A stretch of DNA of 19,701 bases. Source: Flavobacterium psychrophilum. Lineage in GTDB: Bacteria; Bacteroidota; Bacteroidia; Flavobacteriales; Flavobacteriaceae. A model generated the notes under the pieces. That model was not told the DNA's origin. It saw only the letters and a program-made list of their open reading frames with translations, and searched no databases. Positions 1 to 6,862 of this stretch are shown one piece after another; position 1 is the stretch's first letter, and each line of letters opens with the position of its first letter. The translations under genes and the position numbers were made by a program. The stretch covers positions 1 through 19,701 of the forward strand of contig CAMCBB010000022.1 of NCBI GenBank assembly GCA_945872875.1. The letters run 5' to 3'.

Positions 1-948
1 GTCAAAGGTCAGGAATCCATAAAGCGATGCATGGAAATTGCTGCTGCCGGTGGTCATAATATCATATTGATCGGTCCGCCGGGATCAGGTAAAACGATGT
101 TAGCAAAAAGATTACCAAGTATCTTGCCACCAATGACTTTGAAAGAGGCATTAGAAACAACCAAAATACATTCGGTTGCCGGCAAAATAAAAGATGCGGG
201 GTTGATGAGTCAAAGGCCATTTCGAAGTCCACATCACACCGCGAGCAGCGTATCGCTCGTAGGTGGTGGAAGTTATCCGCAGCCTGGTGAAATATCTTTA
301 TCCCATAATGGTGTTCTTTTTTTAGATGAGTTACCCGAGTTTAAAAGGGAAGTTCTTGAAGTAATGCGCCAACCCTTGGAAGACAGAGAAGTTACTATTT
401 CTAGAGCAAAATTTACTATTACTTATCCTTCGTCTTTTATGTTGGTGGCGAGTATGAATCCAAGTCCGAGTGGCTTTTTTAATGATCCAGGAGCTCCTGT
501 TAGTTCTTCTCCAATGGAAATGCAACGCTATTTGAGCAAAATTTCGGGACCACTATTAGATCGCATCGATATTCATGTTGAAGTAACTCCAGTGCCATTT
601 GAGAAACTAACAGAAACGCGCAAAGCTGAAAGCAGTGTTGAAATTAGAAAACGAGTTACGATGGCAAGAGAAATCCAAACCAAACGATTTGAATCGATTG
701 AAAATGTTCATTACAATGCACAAATGAGTTCAAAATTAGTTAGAGAATATTGCAATCTAGAACCAGTTTCACTGGAATTATTAAAAAATGCCATGGAAAA
801 ACTTAATCTCTCTGCAAGAGCTTACGATCGAATATTAAAAGTTTCACGCACGATAGCCGATCTAGAAGCTTCTGAAAAAGTTGAATCGATGCATATTGCA
901 GAAGCGATTCAGTATCGAAGCTTGGACCGCGAAGGGTGGTTGGGTTAG
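1..948 (+). CDS. ComM/YifB-family Mg-chelatase-like AAA+ ATPase, 5' end cut off by the window
   Basis: The reading frame is open from base 1, so an ATG at 31 is internal and the true start lies upstream. About 315 codons are visible. Bacterial ComM proteins are about 500 residues, so roughly the first 190, the Lon-protease-like N-terminal domain, are missing. In visible-codon numbering, Walker A (GPPGSGKT) is at 25-32, the family signature RPFRSPHHT at 72-80, and Walker B (LFLDELPEF) at 106-114. A Mg_chelatase C-terminal helical domain follows. ComM is a hexameric helicase that promotes branch migration during natural transformation in Vibrio and Haemophilus; many non-competent bacteria also carry it. 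The usual Cys-containing insert after the MNPSPSG motif is replaced here by a Cys-free segment. I recall this in other flavobacterial copies. Family assignment is secure; a role in DNA uptake here is inference. No clear terminator follows. Confidence 0.93.
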   Translation, partial: VKGQESIKRCMEIAAAGGHNIILIGPPGSGKTMLAKRLPSILPPMTLKEALETTKIHSVAGKIKDAGLMSQRPFRSPHHTASSVSLVGGGSYPQPGEISLSHNGVLFLDELPEFKREVLEVMRQPLEDREVTISRAKFTITYPSSFMLVASMNPSPSGFFNDPGAPVSSSPMEMQRYLSKISGPLLDRIDIHVEVTPVPFEKLTETRKAESSVEIRKRVTMAREIQTKRFESIENVHYNAQMSSKLVREYCNLEPVSLELLKNAMEKLNLSARAYDRILKVSRTIADLEASEKVESMHIAEAIQYRSLDREGWLG

Positions 949-997
949 AATTAATTAGCATAATAATTTTATTTTTCTTGTGAAATGGAATCGTCTT

Positions 998-1032
998 TTG
1001 CAAAAAGGATTGCAATATTATTTGTAGTTTTG
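998..1032 (+). promoter_or_regulatory. Candidate Bacteroidetes-type promoter for lpdA
   Basis: A perfect -7 element of the TAnnTTTG type (TAGTTTTG) lies at 1025-1032, 37 nt before the lpdA ATG. A TTG at 998-1000 could be the -33 element, but the spacer is 24 nt, slightly longer than the usual 17-23. The leader that follows is A-rich, as is normal upstream of flavobacterial genes. Confidence 0.4.
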
Positions 1033-1069
1033 CATAACAATTTAATAAAACACACAAAATATATAAATT

Positions 1070-2473
1070 ATGAGTTCATTTGATGTAGTCATCATAGGTT
1101 CTGGACCTGGCGGATATGTGTCAGCAATTCGTTGTGCCCAATTGGGTTTCAAAACAGCAATAATCGAAAAATATTCTACCTTAGGAGGTACTTGCTTAAA
1201 TGTTGGTTGTATCCCATCTAAAGCATTATTGGCTTCTTCGCACCATTATGAAGAATTACAGCATTTTGCCGATCACGGAATTGAAGTTTCTGGAGAAGTA
1301 AAGGTAAATCTTGAAAAAATGATTGCGCGCAAGCAAGCAGTTGTTGATCAAACAAGTGGTGGCGTTAAGTTTTTAATGGACAAAAATAATATTACAGTTT
1401 TAGAAGGATTAGGTTCATTTGTAGATGCAACCCATGTTGCTGTTACTAAAGCAGACGGTAAGTCTGAAACTATTGAAGCAAAGAATATCATTATTGCAAC
1501 AGGTTCAAAACCATCTACTTTGCCATTTATTAAATTAGATAAAGAGAGAATCATTACTTCAACGGAAGCCTTAAAATTACCTGAAGTTCCAAAACACCTT
1601 GTAATTATTGGTGGTGGAGTAATCGGTATTGAATTAGGTCAAGTTTATTTACGATTGGGAGCTCAGGTTTCCGTTGTTGAATATTTAGATCGAATTATTC
1701 CAGGAATGGATGCCGGTTTATCTAAAGAATTGACCAAAGTATTGAAAAAACAAGGCATGAAATTCTATACGTCTCACCAAGTAAAATCGGTTGCGCGTAA
1801 AGGAAAAGTGGTTACTGTTCAAGCTGATAATGCTAAAGGAGAAACTGTTTCATTAGAAGGTGATTATTGTTTGGTTGCTGTAGGTCGTCGTCCATATACC
1901 GATGGTTTAAATGCAGACAAAGCAGGAGTGAAGTTAACAGAAAGAGGAATGGTAGAGGTAAACGATCATTTACAAACTAGTGTTTCCAATATTTACGCAA
2001 TTGGAGATGTGGTTCGTGGTGCGATGTTAGCTCATAAAGCGGAAGAAGAAGGAACTATGGTTGCTGAAATATTAGCAGGTCAAAAACCACATATTGATTA
2101 TAATTTAATTCCAGGAGTAGTTTATACTTGGCCAGAAGTTGCGGCTGTTGGTAAAACAGAAGAGCAATTAAAAGCGGATGGAGTTGCTTATAAAGCGGGA
2201 AGTTTTCCTTTCAAAGCTTTAGGTAGAGCTCGTGCAGGTGGGGATACTGATGGATTTGTGAAAATTATTGCAGATGCAAAAACAGATGAAGTTCTAGGTG
2301 TTCATATGATTGGAGCTCGTTGTGCCGACTTAATTGCTGAAGCAGTAACCGCAATGGAATTTAGGGCATCAGCTGAAGATATTTCTAGAATGTCACATGC
2401 GCATCCAACTTTTGCTGAAGCTATTAAAGAAGCTGCACTTGCAGCTACAGAAAATAGAGCCTTACACGTTTAA
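1070..2473 (+). CDS. lpdA: Dihydrolipoyl dehydrogenase (E3)
   Basis: This 467-residue flavoenzyme reoxidises dihydrolipoamide with NAD+ in the pyruvate, 2-oxoglutarate and branched-chain 2-oxoacid dehydrogenase complexes, and possibly in glycine cleavage. It is cytoplasmic. The FAD-binding motif GSGPGG is at residues 10-15. The redox disulfide motif GGTCLNVGCIPSK has Cys42 and Cys47. A second GxGxxG NAD motif (GGGVIGIE) lies near 185, and an FAD-contacting AIGD segment is present. The C-terminal catalytic base pair is His445 and Glu450 in HPTFAE. Length and all signature residues are normal. The gene stands alone: a promoter-like element lies before it and a terminator directly after it, and no E1 or E2 gene is nearby. 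It therefore probably serves several complexes from one locus. Codon use is slightly richer in GC than in tamB, consistent with good expression. Confidence 0.97.
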   Translation: MSSFDVVIIGSGPGGYVSAIRCAQLGFKTAIIEKYSTLGGTCLNVGCIPSKALLASSHHYEELQHFADHGIEVSGEVKVNLEKMIARKQAVVDQTSGGVKFLMDKNNITVLEGLGSFVDATHVAVTKADGKSETIEAKNIIIATGSKPSTLPFIKLDKERIITSTEALKLPEVPKHLVIIGGGVIGIELGQVYLRLGAQVSVVEYLDRIIPGMDAGLSKELTKVLKKQGMKFYTSHQVKSVARKGKVVTVQADNAKGETVSLEGDYCLVAVGRRPYTDGLNADKAGVKLTERGMVEVNDHLQTSVSNIYAIGDVVRGAMLAHKAEEEGTMVAEILAGQKPHIDYNLIPGVVYTWPEVAAVGKTEEQLKADGVAYKAGSFPFKALGRARAGGDTDGFVKIIADAKTDEVLGVHMIGARCADLIAEAVTAMEFRASAEDISRMSHAHPTFAEAIKEAALAATENRALHV

Positions 2474-2496
2474 AAAATCAAAATAATACAATCATA

Positions 2497-2533
2497 GCCT
2501 CAATGATTCATTTAGTCTTTGAGGCTTTTTTAA
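2497..2533 (+). terminator. Rho-independent terminator of lpdA
   Basis: Perfect 8-bp inverted repeat AGCCTCAA (2497-2504) and TTGAGGCT (2520-2527), with a 15-nt loop and a T-run through 2533. It starts 23 nt after the lpdA stop. On the other strand the hairpin is followed by mixed sequence without a T-run, so it should work mainly for lpdA. Confidence 0.85.
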
Positions 2534-2540
2534 ATATTTT

Positions 2541-3104
2541 TTACTCAATACATTTAAGATAATCCATAAAGAAATGATCGGGTTGATATGATTTCTTATC
2601 CACTTCGGAAACTAGGGATTCTTTGGCAATATAGTCTATAGTTTCTCCAGCGAATTTTATTCTGAAAATAGAAATTGGCGATTTTTTTAAATCTTCCATC
2701 GTGTCTTTTAAGAAGAGAAAATAAGCGCTTAATATTCTGCAGTTTTCATTATTATTTCTAACTGCGTTGCCACAAGTTTCTTGGTCTAATCCGATTAAGG
2801 TAATAATTTTTCCATTTTGTAATTGGAGGTATATTTTGGATGATTTATCCAAACACTTTGCCGGAATAAAATCGGCACTTTTTTGAATCATTTGCATGTT
2901 TAGTGAGGGCATGCCATCGGCATTAATTAAAGAAAAGAAAATGGAAGTTTGGCTGTTTCCAAAAACCTTTTCATGCATAACATAGTCAATAGTTGATCTG
3001 TAGATTCCCAAACTGTCTTTAACATTCGAGCTGTATTCGCAATCTTTTTGTGCAAATGAGAAAATCGAAACTAGAAAAGTTGCTATAAGTAGACTCTTTT
3101 TCAT
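2541..3104 (-). CDS. Exported protein of unknown function, last gene of the tsaD operon
   Basis: I do not recognise a named domain in this 187-residue protein. It starts with a signal peptide: KK, then a hydrophobic run ending in SFAQ at about residue 19. The mature part is thus about 168 residues, probably periplasmic or surface exposed, with no further membrane segment. It has five cysteines (22, 84, 111, 122, 185 of the precursor), enough for two disulfides. The segment around 144-158 (PISIFRIKF then ETIDY) and the C-terminal FMDYLKCIE resemble a motif I have seen in small uncharacterised flavobacterial exported proteins. I chose the start at 3104 over an in-frame ATG at 3125. The chosen ATG overlaps the stop of the upstream methyltransferase gene as ATGA, and only this start puts the signal peptide at the N-terminus. 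Translational coupling to that gene is likely. Confidence 0.8.
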   Translation of the reverse strand: MKKSLLIATFLVSIFSFAQKDCEYSSNVKDSLGIYRSTIDYVMHEKVFGNSQTSIFFSLINADGMPSLNMQMIQKSADFIPAKCLDKSSKIYLQLQNGKIITLIGLDQETCGNAVRNNNENCRILSAYFLFLKDTMEDLKKSPISIFRIKFAGETIDYIAKESLVSEVDKKSYQPDHFFMDYLKCIE

Positions 3105-4291
3105 ACGGTATTTATTTTGGTGCAAAGTAATATTATTTTGTTATTATTCATATCGGTTGAAAAAAAACAATAGCGGTCGCCACCGTCTTTAATTTTCCAT
3201 TTTTTTCTGATTGATTCTACTGTTTCGGGAAAATTACGAACCGTAACATTTATTTTGGTATTTTCAAGTTGTTTTTTAATTTCTTTTTTTGAATAGTTTA
3301 AAATAGTTTCGATTTTAAAAACTCTTCCCGGAAAATCTATTAAATCATCAGAAGTATATAAATGTGAATTTACTTGTAGCTTGCCTAAAGAAAACTGATT
3401 TGCAATTTGTGTAAATCCGCCTGATTTAAGAATACTATTATTGGGCTCGTACAAATATTTTGTTGGTAAGCCATAAGTAAAATCGACTTCTGAATTCCAT
3501 TGAAATTCAAAAGTTTCTTTATGGTCTTTGTTAAAATTAATACATTTTATAGTTGGAATTCCATTGTAATTTTTGTGTAATTCCCATAACAACTCTTTTA
3601 CTTCATTATCTACTGCAACAATATGTATTTGTTTTACATTTTGCAATTCGGTTAATCCAGCAGTAATGTCTAATAGAGGTGCAGTTTTTATTAAGATTTT
3701 TGAACTGAATTGGTAGTAAAAACTTTGAAGATCAGGAATGTTTGGCAAACAATCATTCAGCATAAAAACTTTGCCTTTGATGTCATTTCTTCTCGATGGA
3801 TCTACATAAATCCAATCAAATTTTTGATTTAAATTTTTTAATGTTTCTGTGCTGTCGCCCTCAATGCAAGTAATGTTTTCACAATTTAATTGAATGAGAT
3901 TATGTTTTACAATAGCCGATAATTCAGGGTTTATTTCACAATGGTAAACGTGTTTTATTTTTTTTGCAAAATAATAATCATCAACACCGAAACCTCCTGA
4001 CAAATCTATTATTGAATTACCACTTATAATCTCTGCTTTATATTTTGCAGTAATTTCTGAGGAAGTTTGTTCCACCGAAATTTTACTTGGATAAATACAA
4101 TTGATACAATTAAACCAGGTTGGAAGTTTGATTTTGCATTTGGCTCGAGCTGCAATTTGATTTAATAGTACTTTATAATCAACCTCAGGAAATGGATTTT
4201 TTGCAAAGGATAATTTTGCAGCATCCTGATCTGTGTTCTTTATAATGAACTCTTGAATTTCGGGAAGCAGTAACTTGGAAAGATTTTCCAT
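3101..4291 (-). CDS. Class I SAM-dependent methyltransferase, PG_1098-like with THUMP-like C-terminus
   Basis: This 396-residue cytoplasmic protein has a central Rossmann methyltransferase fold. The SAM-binding loop DLSGGFGVD is at 96-104, the acidic ribose-binding residue is Glu119, and the motif IV position reads DPSRR at 164-168. The C-terminal part, from about 260, matches the ferredoxin-like and THUMP-like domains of Bacteroidetes PG_1098-type proteins. THUMP and related domains bind structured RNA, and the operon partners TsaD and RsmE modify tRNA and 16S rRNA. An RNA substrate is therefore my inference; the actual target is unknown to me. DPSRR differs from the DPPY of N6-adenine DNA and RNA methyltransferases, so amino-group methylation should not be assumed. 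Its ATG shares one base with the stop of the DUF4159 gene upstream (TAATG), and its own stop overlaps the next start. Confidence 0.85.
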   Translation of the reverse strand: MENLSKLLLPEIQEFIIKNTDQDAAKLSFAKNPFPEVDYKVLLNQIAARAKCKIKLPTWFNCINCIYPSKISVEQTSSEITAKYKAEIISGNSIIDLSGGFGVDDYYFAKKIKHVYHCEINPELSAIVKHNLIQLNCENITCIEGDSTETLKNLNQKFDWIYVDPSRRNDIKGKVFMLNDCLPNIPDLQSFYYQFSSKILIKTAPLLDITAGLTELQNVKQIHIVAVDNEVKELLWELHKNYNGIPTIKCINFNKDHKETFEFQWNSEVDFTYGLPTKYLYEPNNSILKSGGFTQIANQFSLGKLQVNSHLYTSDDLIDFPGRVFKIETILNYSKKEIKKQLENTKINVTVRNFPETVESIRKKWKIKDGGDRYCFFSTDMNNNKIILLCTKINTV

Positions 4292-4932
4292 TAGTTATTG
4301 AAAATATAATTTAGAATATTCGCTCCCATTTTCAGTGCCTTTTCTCGAACTTCTTTTGGGTCATTGTTCACTTCTGCATCTTCCCATCCATCACCTAAGT
4401 CGCATTCATAGGTGTATAACAATACCAAACGGTTGTTCTCGAAAATGCCAAATGCTTGCGGTCTTTTACCGTCATGTTCGTGAATTTTAGGAATTCCAGC
4501 AGGGAAACTGTAAGGTTTTTGAAAAATAGGATGTGAAGCAGGAATTTCAACTAAATTGGAGTTTGGAAATATTTTCTTTAGTTCTCTTCGTAGATATTCA
4601 TCCAATCCATAATTATCATCAAAGTGAATAAATCCACCTGACAGCATGTAATTTCTTAAATTTAATATCTCGCTATCATTAAAAAGTATGTTTCCATGAC
4701 CAGTAGCATGAATGTAAGGATAAGAAAATAAATCAGGGCTCCCAGGTTCAACTGTTACGGGTTTGTTCTTAATTGTGGTATTGATATTTTGATTGCAAAA
4801 TCGAATTAAATTTGGCAACGAAGTAGGGTTGGCATACCAATCTCCACCACCATTATACTTTAATAGAGCAATTTCTTGGGAAAACCCAAATAGTGAAATC
4901 GTTAATAAAAGAGCTGTAATGGTTGTTTTCAT
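4291..4932 (-). CDS. DUF4159 domain exported protein
   Basis: The protein has 213 residues with a cleavable signal peptide (hydrophobic run ending SLFGFSQ at about residue 19), then one DUF4159 domain over nearly all of the mature part. Visible family features are the GGDWY motif near 29-33, HATGHGN near 76-82, and GGFIHFDDNYG near 99-109. DUF4159 is thought to adopt a class I glutamine-amidotransferase-like fold, and I see no obvious catalytic Cys triad, so a binding rather than an enzymatic role is plausible. In many bacteria DUF4159 occurs as a long membrane protein near MoxR-type ATPases; this is the short, stand-alone exported form found in Bacteroidetes. It lies 3 nt after rsmE and overlaps the next gene by one base, firmly inside the operon. 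Function unknown. Confidence 0.88.
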   Translation of the reverse strand: MKTTITALLLTISLFGFSQEIALLKYNGGGDWYANPTSLPNLIRFCNQNINTTIKNKPVTVEPGSPDLFSYPYIHATGHGNILFNDSEILNLRNYMLSGGFIHFDDNYGLDEYLRRELKKIFPNSNLVEIPASHPIFQKPYSFPAGIPKIHEHDGKRPQAFGIFENNRLVLLYTYECDLGDGWEDAEVNNDPKEVREKALKMGANILNYIFNN

Positions 4933-4935
4933 TTT

Positions 4936-5640
4936 TTATTCATTTGCAAAAACCACGCTATGACATGCTACTATTGCAGCGGTTTCTGTTCTTAATCTTG
5001 TATTTCCCAAAGATATTGGAATATAATTATTGTTCAAAGCCAATTCGATTTCTTTAATTGAAAAATCACCTTCAGGACCAATTAATATAGTTGTGTCTTG
5101 ACTTTGAATGATTTGGGATTTTAAAGTAATCTTATGTGTTTCTTCGCAGTGTGCTATGAATTTAGCACCAGTAATTTCTCTCTTTAAAAAATCTTTTAAA
5201 ATTATTGGCTCATTTAATTTTGGCAAGTAATAATGTAATGACTGCTTCATGGCTGATTCAATAATCTTTTGAAATCGTTCTGTCTTTATTACTTTTCGTT
5301 CCGAATGATCACAAATAATTGGGGTAATCTCTTGAATTCCAATCTCGGTTGCTTTTTCTAAAAACCACTCGTAGCGTTCATTCATTTTGGTTGGCGCAAC
5401 GGCTAAATGTAAATGATATTTTGAAGGTTCTTGTTTTTCAAAAGACAGAATATTTACGGTACATTTTGAATCACTGGCTAAAGCAATTTTGGTATTAAAT
5501 AAAAAACCTAAACCATTGGTTACATGTAAAATATCACCTTCTTTCTTTCGTAATACTTTAATTATATGTTTACTTTCTTCCTTGTCAAAAGCAAATGATT
5601 TTTCCTGATTGGTAATATTGGGATTGTAAAATAATTGCAT
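4936..5640 (-). CDS. rsmE: 16S rRNA (uracil1498-N3)-methyltransferase
   Basis: RsmE methylates N3 of U1498 in helix 44 of 16S rRNA, in the decoding region of the assembled 30S subunit. The 234-residue protein shows the family order: an N-terminal PUA-like domain (about 1-70) and a SPOUT trefoil-knot domain. The SAM-binding knot motifs are IGPEGDFS near 187-194 and LGNTRLRTETAA at 211-222. Further family residues are the CDHSERK segment near 110-116 and the KQSL segment near 132-135. Length is normal. It starts one base after the tsaD stop and lies 3 nt before the DUF4159 gene, so it is surely co-transcribed with tsaD. Confidence 0.95.
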   Translation of the reverse strand: MQLFYNPNITNQEKSFAFDKEESKHIIKVLRKKEGDILHVTNGLGFLFNTKIALASDSKCTVNILSFEKQEPSKYHLHLAVAPTKMNERYEWFLEKATEIGIQEITPIICDHSERKVIKTERFQKIIESAMKQSLHYYLPKLNEPIILKDFLKREITGAKFIAHCEETHKITLKSQIIQSQDTTILIGPEGDFSIKEIELALNNNYIPISLGNTRLRTETAAIVACHSVVFANE

Positions 5641-5641
5641 A

Positions 5642-6664
5642 TTAAAATTCTATTCGTGCTTTAGAAATAACTCCAGCATCGTTAAATTTATTTTCTAAAT
5701 ATTTTTGATAGCCAACTATTCCAATCATTGCTGCATTATCGGTAGTATATTCAAATTTTGGAATAAATGTTTTCCAGCCATATTTAGTTTCAGCTGCCTT
5801 AAGCGTTTCTCTAATTCCAGAATTTGCTGAAACTCCACCACCAATTGCAATTTGATTTAATCCTGTTTCTGCAACAGCTAATTTTAATTTATCCATTAAT
5901 ATTTCAATAATGGTTTGTTGAATTGAAGCGCATATATCGGCTTTATTTTCCTCAATAAAATTAGGATTTAAAGCAACATTTCTCTGAATGAAATACAGTA
6001 TTTGTGTCTTAAGTCCGGAGAAACTAAAATTCAATCCTGGTGCTTTTGGTTTAGTGAATTGAAACTTTTTAGGATTACCTTCTTTAGCTAGCTTATCAAT
6101 TAAAGGTCCCCCTGGATAAGGTAGTCCCATGATTTTTGCTGATTTGTCAAAAGCTTCACCAACGGCATCGTCTGTAGTTTCTCCAATAATTTCCATATCA
6201 AAAAAACTAGAAACTTTCACAATTTGCGTATGTCCACCTGAAATGGTTAAAGCTAAAAACGGAAAATCCGGTTTGTCATAACCTTCTTCATCTATAAAAT
6301 GCGCTAAAATGTGCGCATGCATATGATTCACAGCTATTAATGGGATGTTTAAAGATAAGGCTAGTGATTTTGCAAAAGAAGTCCCAACAAGCAAAGATCC
6401 CATCAAGCCGGGACCCTGAGTAAAAGCAATTCCGTTTATATCTTTCAAATTTATCCCTGCTTTCTTTAGGGCACTATCTATCACAGGAACAATATTTTGC
6501 TGGTGTGCTCTAGAGGCAAGTTCTGGTACTACACCGCCATATTCTTCATGTATTTTTTGACCCGCAACAACATTTGATAAAACCTTATTGTTTTTTAATA
6601 CAGCAGCAGCGGTATCATCACAAGAACTTTCAATCGCAAGAATGTAAATAGCATTGTTAGACAT
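5642..6664 (-). CDS. tsaD: tRNA N6-adenosine threonylcarbamoyltransferase
   Basis: TsaD (formerly Gcp/YgjD) transfers the threonylcarbamoyl group from TC-AMP to A37 of ANN-decoding tRNAs, working with TsaB and TsaE. The 340-residue protein has the ASKHA fold. It shows the N-terminal IESSCDDT phosphate-binding segment (11-18), the metal-binding HMHAH (His114, His118), SGGHT near 142-146, GEAFDK near 168-173, and Asp309 in TTDNAA as the third metal ligand. Partner genes tsaB, tsaC and tsaE are not in the window. It is the first gene of the five-gene minus-strand operon, preceded by a good promoter and divergent from tamB. It is essential or nearly so in most bacteria, so the downstream genes are presumably transcribed during growth. 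Confidence 0.97.
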   Translation of the reverse strand: MSNNAIYILAIESSCDDTAAAVLKNNKVLSNVVAGQKIHEEYGGVVPELASRAHQQNIVPVIDSALKKAGINLKDINGIAFTQGPGLMGSLLVGTSFAKSLALSLNIPLIAVNHMHAHILAHFIDEEGYDKPDFPFLALTISGGHTQIVKVSSFFDMEIIGETTDDAVGEAFDKSAKIMGLPYPGGPLIDKLAKEGNPKKFQFTKPKAPGLNFSFSGLKTQILYFIQRNVALNPNFIEENKADICASIQQTIIEILMDKLKLAVAETGLNQIAIGGGVSANSGIRETLKAAETKYGWKTFIPKFEYTTDNAAMIGIVGYQKYLENKFNDAGVISKARIEF

Positions 6665-6728
6665 GTAGGTACAAATTTTGAATTATATTTGAATAACCGG
6701 TTTAAAACGATTATTTTTACATCGATTA

Positions 6729-6757
6729 CAAAAGTAACTATTTTATAGCTTTTTCAA
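6729..6757 (-). promoter_or_regulatory. Promoter of the tsaD operon (Bacteroidetes sigma-ABfr type)
   Basis: Read on the minus strand, a TTG (-33; plus bases 6755-6757) is followed by an 18-nt spacer and TACTTTTG (-7; plus bases 6729-6736). This is a full match to TTG-N17-23-TAnnTTTG. The expected start of transcription is near 6722, giving a leader of about 58 nt before the tsaD ATG. This is the best-formed promoter in the window. Confidence 0.65.
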
Positions 6758-6769
6758 TAGCAGCCAAGT

Positions 6770-6777
6770 TATTTTTG
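6770..6777 (+). promoter_or_regulatory. Candidate -7 element for tamB
   Basis: TATTTTTG matches TAnnTTTG on the plus strand and would give a leader of about 80 nt before tamB. No TTG lies at the expected -33 distance, so support is weak. It lies directly upstream of the divergent tsaD promoter. The rest of the 198-nt tsaD-tamB spacer holds no gene. Confidence 0.3.
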
Positions 6778-6862
6778 TTTTTATGAGAATAGGAATATCT
6801 GCGAATTGTAAGAAATTTTACATATTTTCGTTATAATTAGATATTTCAAATCGAAATAAATT

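Noticed and set aside
1..948. comM treated as damaged because it lacks the Cys insert and starts inside a domain
   Set aside because: The missing start is only the window edge, and the Cys-free insert keeps the frame and all ATPase motifs.
803..1057. 84-codon minus-strand open frame covering the comM end and the lpdA upstream region
   Set aside because: It overlaps conserved comM coding sequence and the lpdA promoter region, and the translated product looks like random AT-rich sequence.
2497..2533. lpdA terminator acting also for the convergent minus-strand operon
   Set aside because: On the minus strand the hairpin is followed by mixed bases, not a T-run.
3105..3125. Earlier in-frame ATG for the small exported protein
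   Set aside because: It would put seven polar residues before the signal peptide and lengthen the overlap with the methyltransferase gene; the ATGA start at 3104 fits better.
6695..6702. Palindrome AACCGGTT in the tsaD leader as an operator
   Set aside because: Only eight bases, not extended by flanking symmetry, and downstream of the predicted transcription start; chance is likely.
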